Assembly (NCBI RefSeq): GCF_014898815.1 | Contig: NW_026515518.1 | Coordinates: 1 to 64,000 of the forward strand | DNA length: 64,000 nucleotides | Origin: Panonychus citri | Taxonomy: Eukaryota > Arthropoda > Arachnida > Trombidiformes > Tetranychidae | Reading direction: 5' to 3' | In this document: piece after piece, positions 12,551-25,703 of the stretch | Layout of the letters: every line of letters starts with the position of its first letter | Position numbering within the stretch: the first letter of the stretch is position 1 | Notes under the pieces: model-generated | The model's input: only the letters and a program-made list of their open reading frames with translations | What the model was told of the DNA's origin: nothing | The model's database searches: none | Program-made: the position numbers and the translations under genes

Positions 12551-12632
12551 TCACCATATCTCCAGAATTTATCGCCACTCGCTGAACAAAAAAATTGATT
12601 AATTCCTTGATAATATACTGGAGATACGGTGA
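12551..12632. ncRNA. Pre-miRNA-like inverted repeat upstream of the P450
   Basis: The left arm 12551-12573 and right arm 12609-12632 pair along about 23 bp around a 35-nt loop. The outer 15 bp match at 14 of 15 positions (left TCACCATATCTCCAG, right CTGGAGATACGGTGA). The single mismatch is A-C on the plus strand but would be a U-G wobble in a minus-strand RNA, so a minus transcript folds better. Size and shape suit a microRNA precursor; a regulatory cruciform or miniature transposon are alternatives. It lies about 510 bp upstream of the P450 start. Confidence 0.35.
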
Positions 12633-13282
12633 AATAATTAAGAAAAACTTAAATTACTAATCGTAACAATTAATAGCAATTAAATGTTTACATTAAATGA
12701 ACAGTTTGTTTGTATACCATTGAAATTAACTAATTGTTAAAGGTGCGTCTAGTCACAATTAGGGAAGACAATTACTCTGACACTTGACAATTTATTGATT
12801 ACCAATTGATTTCTGATCATGAAGTATCATCATGATTACATCATGTAATTATAATTATTTTATATATTAGTTGTTAATTGTTAACAATCAGTTAACCAAG
12901 TACAAGCTCATTGATCCTTATAATACAATTGTTGTTTTCCCTTAATTGTTGATTTAATAGAAAGCTAATTATATAATATAAATTAAGATAAGTTTAGGTT
13001 TAGATTACAACAATTAAATCTAATTGTAAACCACTGATCAAATTAATTTCTCCTTTCAAAATGTAATCATAATAATATCAACGGTTCAAGATAATTAAAT
13101 AATAATAAACAATTGAATTGAACTCAAACAATTTAATTAGACAAGATTTTGTTGCTAATTTTAATCAACAACACAATCAAATGATTGCCAAGTGTTCAAT
13201 TTTTATAATTTAATACTAATCAGCCTGAAATTTAATACAATTAACTGTCTACTCATTTATCCGGTTAATCATTTGTTTGTGC

Positions 13283-13318
13283 TAATTGTTGAACAATTAA
13301 CCAACAAATTAATTGTTC
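13283..13318. repeat. Nested AACAATTA palindromes
   Basis: TAATTGTT and AACAATTA flank a single G at 13283-13299. GAACAATTAA (13291-13300) also pairs exactly with TTAATTGTTC (13309-13318) across an 8-nt loop. The same short word is therefore present three times in alternating orientation. Confidence 0.6.
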
Positions 13319-15584
13319 CAAGTGACTGATTGCTCAAAGACCCACAGATATAAACAACAATTCATATGAAAATTAATCTCATGATGATAATATTCAAATA
13401 ATCTGATTCCATGTAATCGTATCTTGAATCAATATTTAATCATGATGATCACTTTTTCCTCCTCCATCACTACAACAACAACACCAACCATAAGTATCAT
13501 CATCATTTATCATCCATGATAATTTATAGACGATGATAATAATAATGATAACTGTAAATGTATCAAAATCAAAGGATGAAAACTCATATATACAAAATTA
13601 ACAGGCAAAGGATTAATCAGTTGATTGCAATAATTTGCTTTCTATTTGAAAAATAGTAAATGAGAGATAAACAATTGCAAAATTAATTGCAGTAATTAAT
13701 CAACAATTTAAAAGCCGTAATTGTAAATATATGAGTCCAAATAAACATGGAAAACTTTATTAACATGATAAAAAGGAGGTTAATTGTTGAGGATTACGGA
13801 TGAACAAAAAAAGAGTATAAATTTTAAAGGCAAAGTTTAAAGGTTAATCTTTGATTGTTGATATAATTATGTGTTCAACGTCTTAATTGTTGTGCTGATT
13901 GTGAATTGGTTAAGGTTCATATTGAACACATTAACTTGGAAACCAATGGAAATGTTAATATGTAATCTAAATTATATATATAACTTTAAATTAGTTTTAC
14001 TTTGACTTTGGACTTTTTTTATTGTTGTTATTTTCACTGAGAAAACATCATCATCATCATCTTAATTATCATCAGCATCTCTCCATCCTCATCTTTTTTG
14101 CTTTCACTCTGAAGGAAAACATGTAAAAATATGTGTTCACATTTTTCCTAAGAATCCATAGTTTGTAATACATAAGAAACATGGATATTCACATAGACAT
14201 TACAATCCAATGGGCACATTACATTTATCTCAATTTTTGGGTTAGTCTTTAGCCTGAAAAAAGGTCAACAGCCTGGCTTGAATTTGGAGTAACAAGAAGA
14301 GAAAAGAGAAGAGAAAATGAAGAAAATTCGAGTTTCTGTTCAACGATTCTCATCTTTTTCTCTTTCAGCTGAGAACACACAAAGATATCATCTTATCATC
14401 ATCATCATCATCATCTTCATAGCATCATTTTCTTTTTCTTCTTTTACTTTTTTCTTTTTTCTTTTTCTTCACAAAAAAGAAGAGCATCAACAGCGAGTAA
14501 TCAACATTTGATGTCAGTGATTTACTGATTTAAAGTGTAATACATATTAAGATGAAGGTGGAAGGTGAAGGAAGATGAATGGATGAAAAGAAAGAGAAAT
14601 AGAAACATGATGATGATGATGAAGATAAGATGAGATTCATGAGGACGGTGGGTTGATTGCTTCAGAGCAAATTATGATGGATTGAAAGAGTTTCTATTTT
14701 TTCAGGTTTCGCTACTTTCTCATCAAATTAACACCTATTATCGTTTGAAGATGATGATCATCTATCTATCTCATCATTACAATTATGAAAACATGAGCCG
14801 GCAGTTGATTATTGTTCAAATTATCATCATAATCATCATGATAATCACTTGGCATTGATGAAGATGCAAAAAAAAAAGTTAAGTGAAAAATAAACGGCTG
14901 AGATTTTGTAAAAAACAACTAATTCAATTGTAATTACAATTCATTTTTGTTTTCAATTGTTTCCTCCATTTCCTTTACTTCAATTTGATTGCATCTAATT
15001 ACAATTAGTAAACTGAACAAGGGATAACAATTGTAACTACATAATAATAACAACAACAACAATCTCAACGATTTAATGACCTTAAATGACCTGGGTAAAT
15101 GCTGCGTCATAACCTGATCCATTACACGAAGCCAAAGGTAACTCAAAAATTGACAAATTTACCTGACATTTAATTTTCTCTCTCAAAAGATGAAGATGAT
15201 GAGGATGATGGAAGAGAAAGAGATTATTTTGCTTTTCTTTCACATTTACCTGTAAATTTTATGACTCTAATATTATCAATTTCACCTTAAAGGTTATCTC
15301 ATGGCTTTCAAAATGATGATTAGCTTTATAAACAGGAATTCATAGTTAACCTCTAACCTTGACACTGACCTTCCGATTATTTAAACTACAGCAAAACCTT
15401 TTCAAGATTAATTTAATTGCATTACCGCTGGTCAAGTATAATTAACAAACAGTTAAATTGTTAAAGGTAAAAAATAAACGTTGACATTTGCAAATCTCTT
15501 ACCAAATGAACAAAAATTATTCATCTTACCTGTAAGTGCGTTGGATGGGATTCATTTAGGAGCCTTTTACATTTACTATCCTAC

Positions 15585-15638
15585 TCATCCTCATCCTCAT
15601 CCTCATCTTCATCTTTATCCTCATCCTCGTCCTCATCT
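15585..15638 (+). repeat. CATCCT-type hexamer array
   Basis: Repeated CATCYT hexamers (variants CATCCT, CATCTT, TATCCT, CGTCCT). A frame through it reads as His-Pro repeats, which is why a long but non-credible open frame crosses 15481-15924. Confidence 0.85.
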
Positions 15639-15818
15639 CCCTCAGGTCTTATCTGATTATTTATCTCCCTTTGCAATCAAATATATCGCAGGAAATTATC
15701 AATCCAAAGATACAACTGGTTCCTTTATTTTTACCTGGAAAAAGAATCAAGAGAAAAACTTTTTTTTTCTCTTTTCATCTTCTCACGATTTTTTGTTTAC
15801 CTTTGCTTTTGTTACCGT

Positions 15819-15864
15819 CATCTTCATCTCCATCTTCATCTTCATCTTCATCTTCATCCTCATC
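15819..15864 (+). repeat. CATCTT hexamer array
   Basis: A run of CATCTT, CATCTC and CATCCT units, the same family as the array about 200 bp upstream. Confidence 0.85.
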
Positions 15865-17640
15865 AACTCCCACTTTGACTCTTCCACCCCACTCCAACCC
15901 TCAGCCCTCCTCTGCTTTTGTTAATCTTTAATTTAATGTTGATTATCAACTGATTTCATTGCAATTTAAATTGTTGCCTTTTTTCAATCAGAAATTGAGT
16001 TATTTAACCAATTATTACAATTCTAAATGATAATCATCATCATTATTTACCTCAGAGCGATATCTTCATCTTCATCTTCATCACAATCAAATCAATCTAC
16101 AAACACTTTGTTAAAATCTTAATCTTAATCTTTAATTGGTTCCCCTTTTTTTTTGTTAATTGTCTCAAAACAATCAGTCTCAACAATTTAATATAAATTA
16201 TCAGTGAAAATTAGTAACTAGTTAACTCATTATTTAGATTGAAGTTAATTAACTTTTTTTTTCTCAAAAAAATAAAATTATTTTTCCCAATTGCTTCATG
16301 ATAACAATCAATGTAATACATAAACTGTAATACAATTAACAAGTTTAATTTAAACCTCATGAAATTACAATTACACCAAAACAATCAATGAAAATAATCA
16401 AACTGAATTTAATTTATTTCCTAAAATAATAGAAATGGTGATCAAGTAATCAACATCAGGAACAATTCAATCAAACAAACAATCAACAAGTTACAAGAAA
16501 AAAAAACAGTAATAACAATGAGAAAAATGTAAACAAGATGATTAAGTTGATTGTTATGATTAAGAAGATGATGATTTCAATCAATCAAAAAAAAGTGAAC
16601 CTCAACTGATTAATGTCATGGTGAAAATTTTGTCATGTAAATTCAATGATTATGAAAAAAAGGATGACGATGATGATTTGAACATTAATTTCTCACAAAT
16701 TAAGTTAATTCATTTGGGAAAAAACTAAATTTAACTGACCAATTGTGACCTTTCACTTGAGTGACCATTGGCTAATCTCACCTTTAATCAAATGAATCAA
16801 CTGATGATAACAACTGTTAACCGACTGGAAGCAGTTAGTAGTTACCTTTGGGCCGATGTAATGAAAATATATCGATAATCATTTGTCCAGTTTAGTTTTT
16901 TTGAGTGGTCACGATAAATCACTTCGAGGGCCGTGAGGCCAATGAGGCGTGTAAATGGTTTTCCCATTGGCCCATTGGAACCACCAACTAATCAACTAAC
17001 TAATAACTTAAAATCCAAGTTAATTTAACTTGATCATCTTTTAGGTTAATAAACATTAACCTTGTTATCCAATGTTAACAGAATAACTTTTTTTTTCTGC
17101 TGCTAAATATTATTTTTTTTTTATTGGATTGAAAGTTAATCATGATTAGGTTAATGATGATGATCAGGATTAACTTTGTTTTTTAATTAATGGTCACAGA
17201 GCTTTGAATTAGTCTCAGTTTTAATGATGATGAACATCATCATCATCTTTTGTCTTACCTGAGTGGTGATAACACTTATGGATCTGAATGATGATGAGAA
17301 TGAGAAAAATTTATGATTTCATATTTTTTTTTTTTACTATTTATTTGATTTTATCTTCAGTGTTTCATGTTATTAATAATCTGAGATAATGTTGAATTAG
17401 TTGATAAAACTGATTGCAACCTAAATGTGATCAAGTTAATTGCTGTCAAAAGGTAATAGATATAAGTTGTTATTATATCATTTGAAATCGTTAATAATTG
17501 AATGGTGACTGTTGATAGATTTTCTGGTTTCATTTAGTTTTAAATGACAGGGAACAAGATGATGAGGATGATAAGGATGAAAATGATGGTGAGAAGGATG
17601 AATAATCGTGTAGAGTGAGAAAGAAGACACTGAGAAAGAA

Positions 17641-17711
17641 AGAGAGAGAGAGAGAGAGGGAAAGAGATTGATGATGAACATTTGGGAGGAGAGAGAGAGA
17701 GAGAGAGAGAG
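17641..17711 (+). repeat. Two (GA)n runs
   Basis: GA runs at 17641-17659 and 17689-17711 are separated by about 30 bp containing GATGATGA. They give a spurious Ser-Leu-rich open frame on the minus strand (17478-17933). Confidence 0.9.
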
Positions 17712-19338
17712 ATGAATTATTAAGAAGAGAACTGAAGATGACAGAAGAAAAGAAAGAGAAATGATGCCAAGTAGAAGGCGAAGAAGAGAAAGAGAGAAGA
17801 TGATGATTACCTTTTGCTTACCTGGAGAGAGAGAGAGAAAGTGAAAGTTCCTCTTTGAATATTGAGATAACAATGAATTTGAAACGAGGGAAGAGGAAGA
17901 AAGATGATAAATTTTTGTTCTTTTCTCTTTCAATCGTTACCCTAATATTTACCTAATCGCTACTCCTCCCAACGAAAGTTAAACTACTAACGAAGTATCA
18001 ACAATACCAACGTAACGTAATATCGTTGGGAAAAAAAACATCGCCCTAAGCCCTGGGCTCATCTTTATAAGGGATTATCATTATTATCATGGAAATGATT
18101 ATGATGATGATTAAAACCTGTTCATCATCAAAAGGTAACCAGAGATTCAGGTTACATTGTTACAAGATTATATGTTGATTTTTTTTCGCGAAAAATTTGC
18201 AAACTTTTTTTTTTCTTACTGTTGTTTGGCTGATTATCATCATGGGTTAGGCTGGAACTGAATTAGTTGATTGTTTGCTTTTCAACTTTTTGATTACATT
18301 TTTTTTCCTATCTGCTTATCTGTCCAATCAACTTTCACTTTAATTGTGATCATGATTAACAATCAACTTAATTGTGGTTAACTTTTCATGTTTACCTTTT
18401 TTTTTTAATACATTAATTGACCTAAATTTCACTTTCAATTATTATAATCAATATTTATCTTTGATTGTTTGAGTTAATTATAAGTTTATTAAAAGTTTAT
18501 TAATTAATTGATTTACCTTGACTCTTTTTTGTTGCTTAAGTTTGATTGCTTTTTTGTGGTGATGTTTGATTGCTGTTAATTGTTGTTGTTGTTGCTTGAT
18601 AATTGTTGGTTTGTTGATTGTGTTGGATTATCAAGTGAGTGTATGTGTTCAGATTATTTAATTAATTAATTGTGATTAGCATGAAGAAATCATTAGAGTA
18701 AGATATTAATTAACTTTAATTGTTGGATGAGGGTAACAAACAGTTTTCTGGTCAACCAATCTAATGCATATTAAATGTTAATTGTCACAAGAGGATTAAA
18801 GTTAATTATCAGTTGGATTATTGTGTTTCTATTTAAAATAATTAATTAATTAACAGCAAATAGTTAATTAATACAACAACAATTTTTAAATAATATAAAT
18901 ATCATTATCAAGGTTAATTAAATATTAATAATCACAATCTATTGGACAATAATCATTGATAATGATCATTGATCATCGTCTAATATTAATCATCAACCAG
19001 TTGAATTGTAATTAATTAATCAAGATCAAATTGTTGAATGTTGAAAACAGAAAAAAAAATTATGATTAAGATGATAAAATTAAATGAGATTGGAAGTTTG
19101 AAAAAAAAAATGATTCCACAATTTCTTAATCATGATTACATATTAATCAATTTAAAATGATTTACATTTAAGATACCAAATCAAATGTTAATCAGAATCA
19201 CTTTTTCACCATCATATTTACCAGCAATCAACAATCAAGGTAACAATTGGGAAACAATTTAACTTAACAGTCAGTGGTTTGAGTGTAAAACCTTGAATTC
19301 AATGTGTTCAAAAGTTTTTCACAGCAGGAAGATATAAA

Positions 19339-19398
19339 GATGATGAGGATGAGGATGATGAAGATGAAGATGAAGATGAAGATGAGGATAAGGATGAG
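19339..19398 (+). repeat. GATGAA/GATGAG hexamer array
   Basis: About ten GATGAR units in tandem, ending in GATAAG and GATGAG. A purine-rich strand like this can act as a splicing enhancer in RNA, but no exon is visible here. Confidence 0.85.
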
Positions 19399-20260
19399 TT
19401 AAGCTTTGGAAACCTTTGGATAGTTTAACTTACAGTTGGCTTAGCATTTTGGGTTGATCTAGTTTTCCCTTTGACCTCGGTTTCCATATGGTTACAATTG
19501 TAATGCTACGATAGTTTCAAATAGTAAGTGTTTACAAGTGAAAATAAGTAGTTTTCATCATCATCATCATCATCTCCTTATCTTCATCATCAACAGGTAA
19601 CAAATATCAACAAACCAATCAACTGGAAAAACAAAGTTAACATGATAAAGTTTCACAATTTCAATCGGTTAAACCAATTCATACAATTTACTTAGGTTAA
19701 GTTACAGTTTCTTAAATTATGTTACTATTAATAACTTTAATCATACTCTTAATTATTAAATTAATCTTATTTTATACTGACCATTGACCTTTATCATCCT
19801 CGTGGGCCCAAGGTGAATATATGAAAAATTATCTAACAGTTACTTTTACCTGTTCTGGTCAAACCTAATCCTTATCGTAATTATAATGAGTAAACACCAC
19901 GCATATTGAATTGTTGATGATGATGATGATGAGGATGATAATAAATAACACTGATTCCTATTAATATAATACTCACTTATATATATAATAACAATGTTTC
20001 ATCAGTAATGTTGTAAACCCATTCAATTGAATTTTAGACGACATTCATCATGATGATGATGAACTCATGAAGGATCATCAACACTCACTCACACAATCAA
20101 ACAGACACACACACAGTTTGATATTACATAATATTATCATCTTATAATAAATAATATTATTAATGGTAAGATAAAGATTCTCAACATGGTATCGCCATTG
20201 AACCTTATTACTTATACTCTGTGTGGGCTTAGCTGAATTCTGGACTCAGGGAAAAGACAA

Positions 20261-20292
20261 AGAGCGAGAGAGCGAGAGAGAGAGAGAGAGAG
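20261..20292 (+). repeat. Interrupted (GA)n microsatellite
   Basis: A GA run of about 32 bp with two GC interruptions (GAGCGAGAGAGCGAGAG). Confidence 0.9.
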
Positions 20293-22222
20293 ATGTAAGA
20301 AGATGAGATGATTTTTTTGTCTTATTCTTTTTATTTCAATTTCTTACCTGGGGTCAAGACTCACCGGTAGCTTATCATCATCATCATCACCTTTTGTTCA
20401 TTATTACCTTTCACTCTTCCACCTACTATTCTCCTTTTTTTCTAATAATAAGACATGATGCAAATTCATTTTTGCATGAGAATCAAGAGTATAACACTCA
20501 GATGAGAAAAGAAAATATTGTTCGAAAAAAGAGAAAAAAAAATTCTCCTTCCTTTCTCAGATAATTGACCATGAGCACGAAAATTATTGAAGACAAACCA
20601 ATCAATCTGACTCTTTTCTTCCTATTGTTACTGGTCAGTTTCTTTTCATCATCATCATCTCTCTCTCTCTCACTCTTTTGATTTTCTCTTCTCTATTATT
20701 CAAACTTACCTGTTCATTTCTATTGTTGGTGAATGATGATGAATATGATGATGAGGATGAGGTTAGCGTGGGTTGACATGTAAATAGATGATGATGCTTG
20801 AGGCAAGGTCATTCTGTTGATTATTGTTACTTTTATTGTTGATTGTTGGTTTTAGTTAAGCTACTCGATTGACTATTTTTTTTTACATTCGTCGTCATTG
20901 ATTATATTTACCTTAACCATTCAGTTGATTGTGATTATTTGATTATAATTATAATTGTGTTGATTACATCAAAAGGTTTGACCTTAATCAAGGTTAACTA
21001 ATCTTTAGTTTTACTCGTGTAAATTGTTAGTTAACTAATTGTGATTAACTTTGATTTTGTGACTGTTTTTTGTTGTTGATTTGTCCAATCAGGAAGTTGA
21101 TGATAGTTTTTTTTTTTTTGTTTATTGTGACAATTGATTGTCAATATTTTGTATGTAAATCATTTACCCTTGTTAACCTTTAATCAACAATTAAATGAAA
21201 AAAAAAACAATTTTCCATTACATTTAACTAAAGTAAATTGTCACTAATTATAATCATCATACTCTCCTTCATCTATCTCTTGATTGTTGATGTCGGGTCA
21301 TAATTGGTGACAATTAATCCGTGATGGTGATGATAATTGTTATTTAAACCTTAAGAATTTGCAAATTAAAATTAATACCATTTTAATCCAGTTTCAAATT
21401 GTCCTGTAATTATCATGATTATTATTTAAATACTATTTTTACCTCATTTCAAATCTTAATGGTTAATTGTTTTTCCCTTAATTGTTGTTATTGTGATACA
21501 ATGTTACATCATCATTATCATAATCAACATTGTATGTTAATACATTTATATACAGTATATGCTACAATTCACCTACACAATCAAGTGAATTAATGGTAAT
21601 TAAATTAGCCAATACTAATCAATGGTAATTAAATCAAGAGTAGGTGATGATAATCACTTTTTATCATCTAAATCTAATCATTGACCTTTTAAATAGCAGC
21701 AATTTAAGTTAATCACTTGAGAGAAAGCAAAAGCTGCCAAGAGAATATCAGAATTGAGATTATCTGAGATAATCCGATTGAATTAATTTCTCATCATCTA
21801 TTTTAGGTATATAAAGAAAAAATTTAACAATTAATCACCAAATAATTTATACTCATTTCTTTTAAAGGTAATGATACAATTAAACTTCATGGTAAATAGA
21901 TTCCGGATCAAGAAAATTACCTGAGATGAACAAGTTTCAATAAAGATAAACAAACGTTGCAAGAATTTAAATTAAGATTATCTTTATATTATTATGAACA
22001 ATTTAAACGATTAAGGGTTTAATTAGAGACACAACTTTAATTGCTAGGTGATCATAATCAGTCTGATAATCGTTATTATCATCAAACAGACAAACTTTTC
22101 ATGTTTAAAGTGCTGAACAAGATGAAATTGTTATGAACTTTTCCTTATGCAAATAATTCATTGGAAAAAAGCAAATAATTCAGTCTTGGTCATGGTCAAT
22201 TTAGCAAAGGATAATTTACTTT

Positions 22223-22252
22223 ATCATCATCATCATCATCATCATCATCATC
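22223..22252 (+). repeat. (ATC)10 microsatellite
   Basis: About ten uninterrupted ATC triplets. This is one of the purest of the many ATC/GAT runs in the window. Confidence 0.9.
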
Positions 22253-24195
22253 TTTGCTCATTTTCCTTCATCTTCATTATCATCATAACAATTTTCCTCA
22301 GAACTTGATTAATATTCAAGAAAATTATATATATATATCAACATGAACTCCTTTCATTGAATTGCCCATGTAAATATACATTGAAACCACAGAGGAAAAT
22401 GTTGAATAATAAATACGAAGCCAAATGAATCAACAATTAACTTTTTCCAATGACAATTGATTTAATTCAATTAATTAACACTGTTTAAAGTTGATCTTTA
22501 TCCCTCTCAATCTTCACTACAGTGGTAACAATTAACTTGATTAATTCAGAAACTGTTTCCTGTTTCGTTTTTCACCCAAATATGATAATTATTACATGGG
22601 TTTCAATTCATTAAATTAATCAATCATCATTATTTCCTGTTAAAAAACAACAATTTCATTCAACTTATACAACAATTTAAATAATTAACTTTTACCCTCT
22701 AACAATTTACTGGATCAATGAAATTTTGACGGATTCATATTAACTTGTCCTAACTACTGATTGTAAATTAGTTAATTGTAACATTCATAATCAATAGATA
22801 ATTTTTTTTTCTGTTTATTATGAGTTAATTTACTTTGTCTATTATGTTAATAACAAAGTTAATTGTTTACAATTAACTATCCTGTATTGATTGTTTTTCT
22901 GTTGATTCAGTTTAACTATGAAAGGTTATTGTCTTTGGTAATTTTCAGTTAAATTGTATCAACAATTTAATTTTTTTTTTCTTTGTTAATTTTAATCAAT
23001 CATCAAGATTGATCACATCGATTAACTTTTCCAATAGTTTTTGTTTAATTGTAATTATCAAACTGAATTAACTTGTAATGATCAAAGGGAAACATTAGAT
23101 GCCAATTAATGACCAACGTTAATTGATTACTAGAAAATAGGTGTAAATAATTTACTAATTTAGAGCACAATTAAAATTGATTACAATGAAAATCTACAAA
23201 TTAACTCACAGGTAAATAGTGATTGCGAATGAAAAAAAAAAGGAAAACTAATTTAGTGAAACTTTTTTCTCGCACCTTAACTAATTAATAAAACATAACA
23301 ATTTACACTGAACAATAATCGGAAATCAGAGCCATGAATTCATGATAACAATAGATGATGATGATGAAGATGAAGATGAAGTTACGAAAACATCATCATC
23401 TCACCTTGGAAAAGTTGAATAAAAGTTTTCCATGTAAGTTTTTTCCTCTCTCTCTCTCTTTCACTGATTTTATTTCATAGTAAACGAGTTGAAACGATAA
23501 AGGAAGGATAATGAAAGAGGAAAAAGAAAGAGAAGAAGATGATGAGGATGATTAAGATGATGGGGAGGATGATGAGGAAAGAGGCGGTTTTCTTGGAAAT
23601 GAACGTGAGGGTAACCATAGTTTTTTTTTGCTTCAAATTTTGAGGAAAAGGCAAAAAAACGCTGACGGGTTTTGACAAGCTCAGTTTGGTTCGGGGTTTG
23701 GTTGGTGTGATGGTTGAAGACGAGGATGAAGTTGATGATGATGATACCTTTTGATGATGAGAATGATGATAAAATGATTGGTGAAAGTGTGTTTAAGAAA
23801 CCTGGTTTTCTTTTGTTGATTCTTACCTATGGATCAAGAGTATCAAATGAATACAACCGGTGGCAACATCAGCAGATAGAAAACACTTTTCTCTGTATTT
23901 TTTTTCTTTCTTTTTCTCTTTTTTTTGCTTCATCTTCTTTTTGCCTTGAGGGCTGAAGATATTGTGTGTGTGGTGAGCACAAGCAAATAATAATAACAAC
24001 AACAATGATGATAATGTTGTTGATAATAATAATAGGTAAAGGTATGAATTGTGAATTTCAATTGCAATTTACAATTGAAAATGTGATTGAAATGGGAAAT
24101 TGTTGTTGTTGTGTCCAGTTGCTGGTCTTGTTGTCACCGTTGCTGTTGGTTTAATTTCAACAAAAGGATGATGGTGATGATGAGGGTGGTGTCGA

Positions 24196-24250
24196 AGATG
24201 AGGATGAAGATGAAGATGAAGATGAAGATGGAGATGGAGATGGAGATGAT
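24196..24250 (+). repeat. GATGAA/GATGGA hexamer array
   Basis: Tandem GATGAA units change into GATGGA units toward the 3' end, a visible single-base variant spreading inside the array. Confidence 0.85.
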
Positions 24251-24407
24251 TGTATAGCGAAAAGTTAACATTTTATTTCTCTCTTTTTCTTTTTAAATTT
24301 ATATTCTTTCCTTTTCCTTTTTCGCAGCTAAATCAACTGATTATACCTTAGTCTTCATCTCTCCATCTTCATTATCTTTTTCATCTTTATCATCTTCCGT
24401 CTTCCTT

Positions 24408-24428
24408 TCTCTCTCTCTCTCTCTCTCT
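24408..24428 (+). repeat. (CT)n microsatellite
   Basis: About 21 bp of CT in a pyrimidine-rich stretch. Confidence 0.9.
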
Positions 24429-25668
24429 TCTTTCATTTGTGTCTATGTTATAATCATCAATTGATCCTTTCCAATTTTCTCAATTTATTTCTTGACCATT
24501 GCTGCTTATTGGTCATCTTATTATTACCATTGATTAAGTTTTATTGTATAATTTGATACAATAACAACATAGTTAATTGTTGTGATCTTTTTTTTGACAA
24601 CTCAACCCAAATTGCTCTCAGTTTGTTGATTTTAATTGACTTTTTTAGGTTAATCATTTGAGTGAGTTAAAAAAAACAAATTTGTTGATTTTTTGACCAA
24701 TTTTGAAACAAATTGATATCTATTATTAAGTTAAGATAATTAAATTGATGATTAATACTGAATGATGATGATGATGATAAACTAAAACCTTGTTTACCTC
24801 ATCAACTGATTGTTATTATTGTTAAGTTGATTGTTACCATCAATGATTAAGTAAACTCTACAATCAATGTTACCTTTAAACAGCATGAGGTCTGAATGCA
24901 TGAATCCGTGAATCAAATGATTCCCCAACAGAGTTACCTTGATTTTTTTTCTTCTTCATCATCTTCTTACTACTTTGAATCAATTTCCAATTGAGAGAGA
25001 CTATTCATCCTCATCTTCATCTTCCATCATCATTATAATCATCCTCATCTTCAACAAATCACCAATCCTTTTCCTGATTATCGTGACTTGCTACTTGAGC
25101 CTAATTTAGTTTTCATGATAAATCATCTCAACTGATGGTCATCTTCATCTTCATCCTCATCTTTCATCCTCATCAATATTATTACAAAGTCAGAAATAAA
25201 TTATCGGTTAATTGTTTTCTACCATTATAGCCATTTAAATGTTGAATACCCGGTATATAAGGTGAATAACAATTAATCAGTGAGCATACACATTATCCTC
25301 AATAAACCAATTATCATCTGCATCTACCTATCATCCTTATCATCATCATAATCTACCCCAGAAATTAACCATTGGTGTTTTGTTTTTCTGGTTGGAAAAG
25401 AGTCAAAATTTAATGATTAATTAATCGCTTGTTGCGCTTTTGGTTTTTCATTTGATTATCATGATCAATTAATTATATTCTTCATCATATTTAAAATGAT
25501 TTTTCGTTCAATTGTTTGCCAACAATTTACCTGATTGTCGGGATTTCGATTGATCTAAAATTTTAATCTGAAGAAAAAAAAATGATCAGAATCATTCTGA
25601 TATCGTCTTAATCTTAATCTTTATCTCAATGGATCTTCTCAAGATTATTATCGGAACTTTTTCCAACT

Positions 25669-25671
<3 letters not shown>

Positions 25672-25700
<29 letters not shown>
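25672..25700 (+). repeat. (TC)n microsatellite
   Basis: About 29 bp of TC, followed by pyrimidine-rich sequence to 25803. Confidence 0.9.

Positions 25701-25703
<3 letters not shown>

Noticed and set aside
15585..15864. Regularly spaced hexamer arrays considered as a CRISPR-like array
   Set aside because: The units are contiguous 6-mers without unique spacers, and the genome is eukaryotic.
15481..15924. 147-codon plus-strand open frame with His-Pro repeats
   Set aside because: Its middle and end follow CATCYT hexamer arrays. It has no domain, no splice partner, and overlaps another frame of equal low complexity.
17478..17933. 151-codon minus-strand Ser-Leu-rich frame
   Set aside because: Produced by GA runs and purine-rich sequence; no conserved motif, and composition follows the microsatellites.
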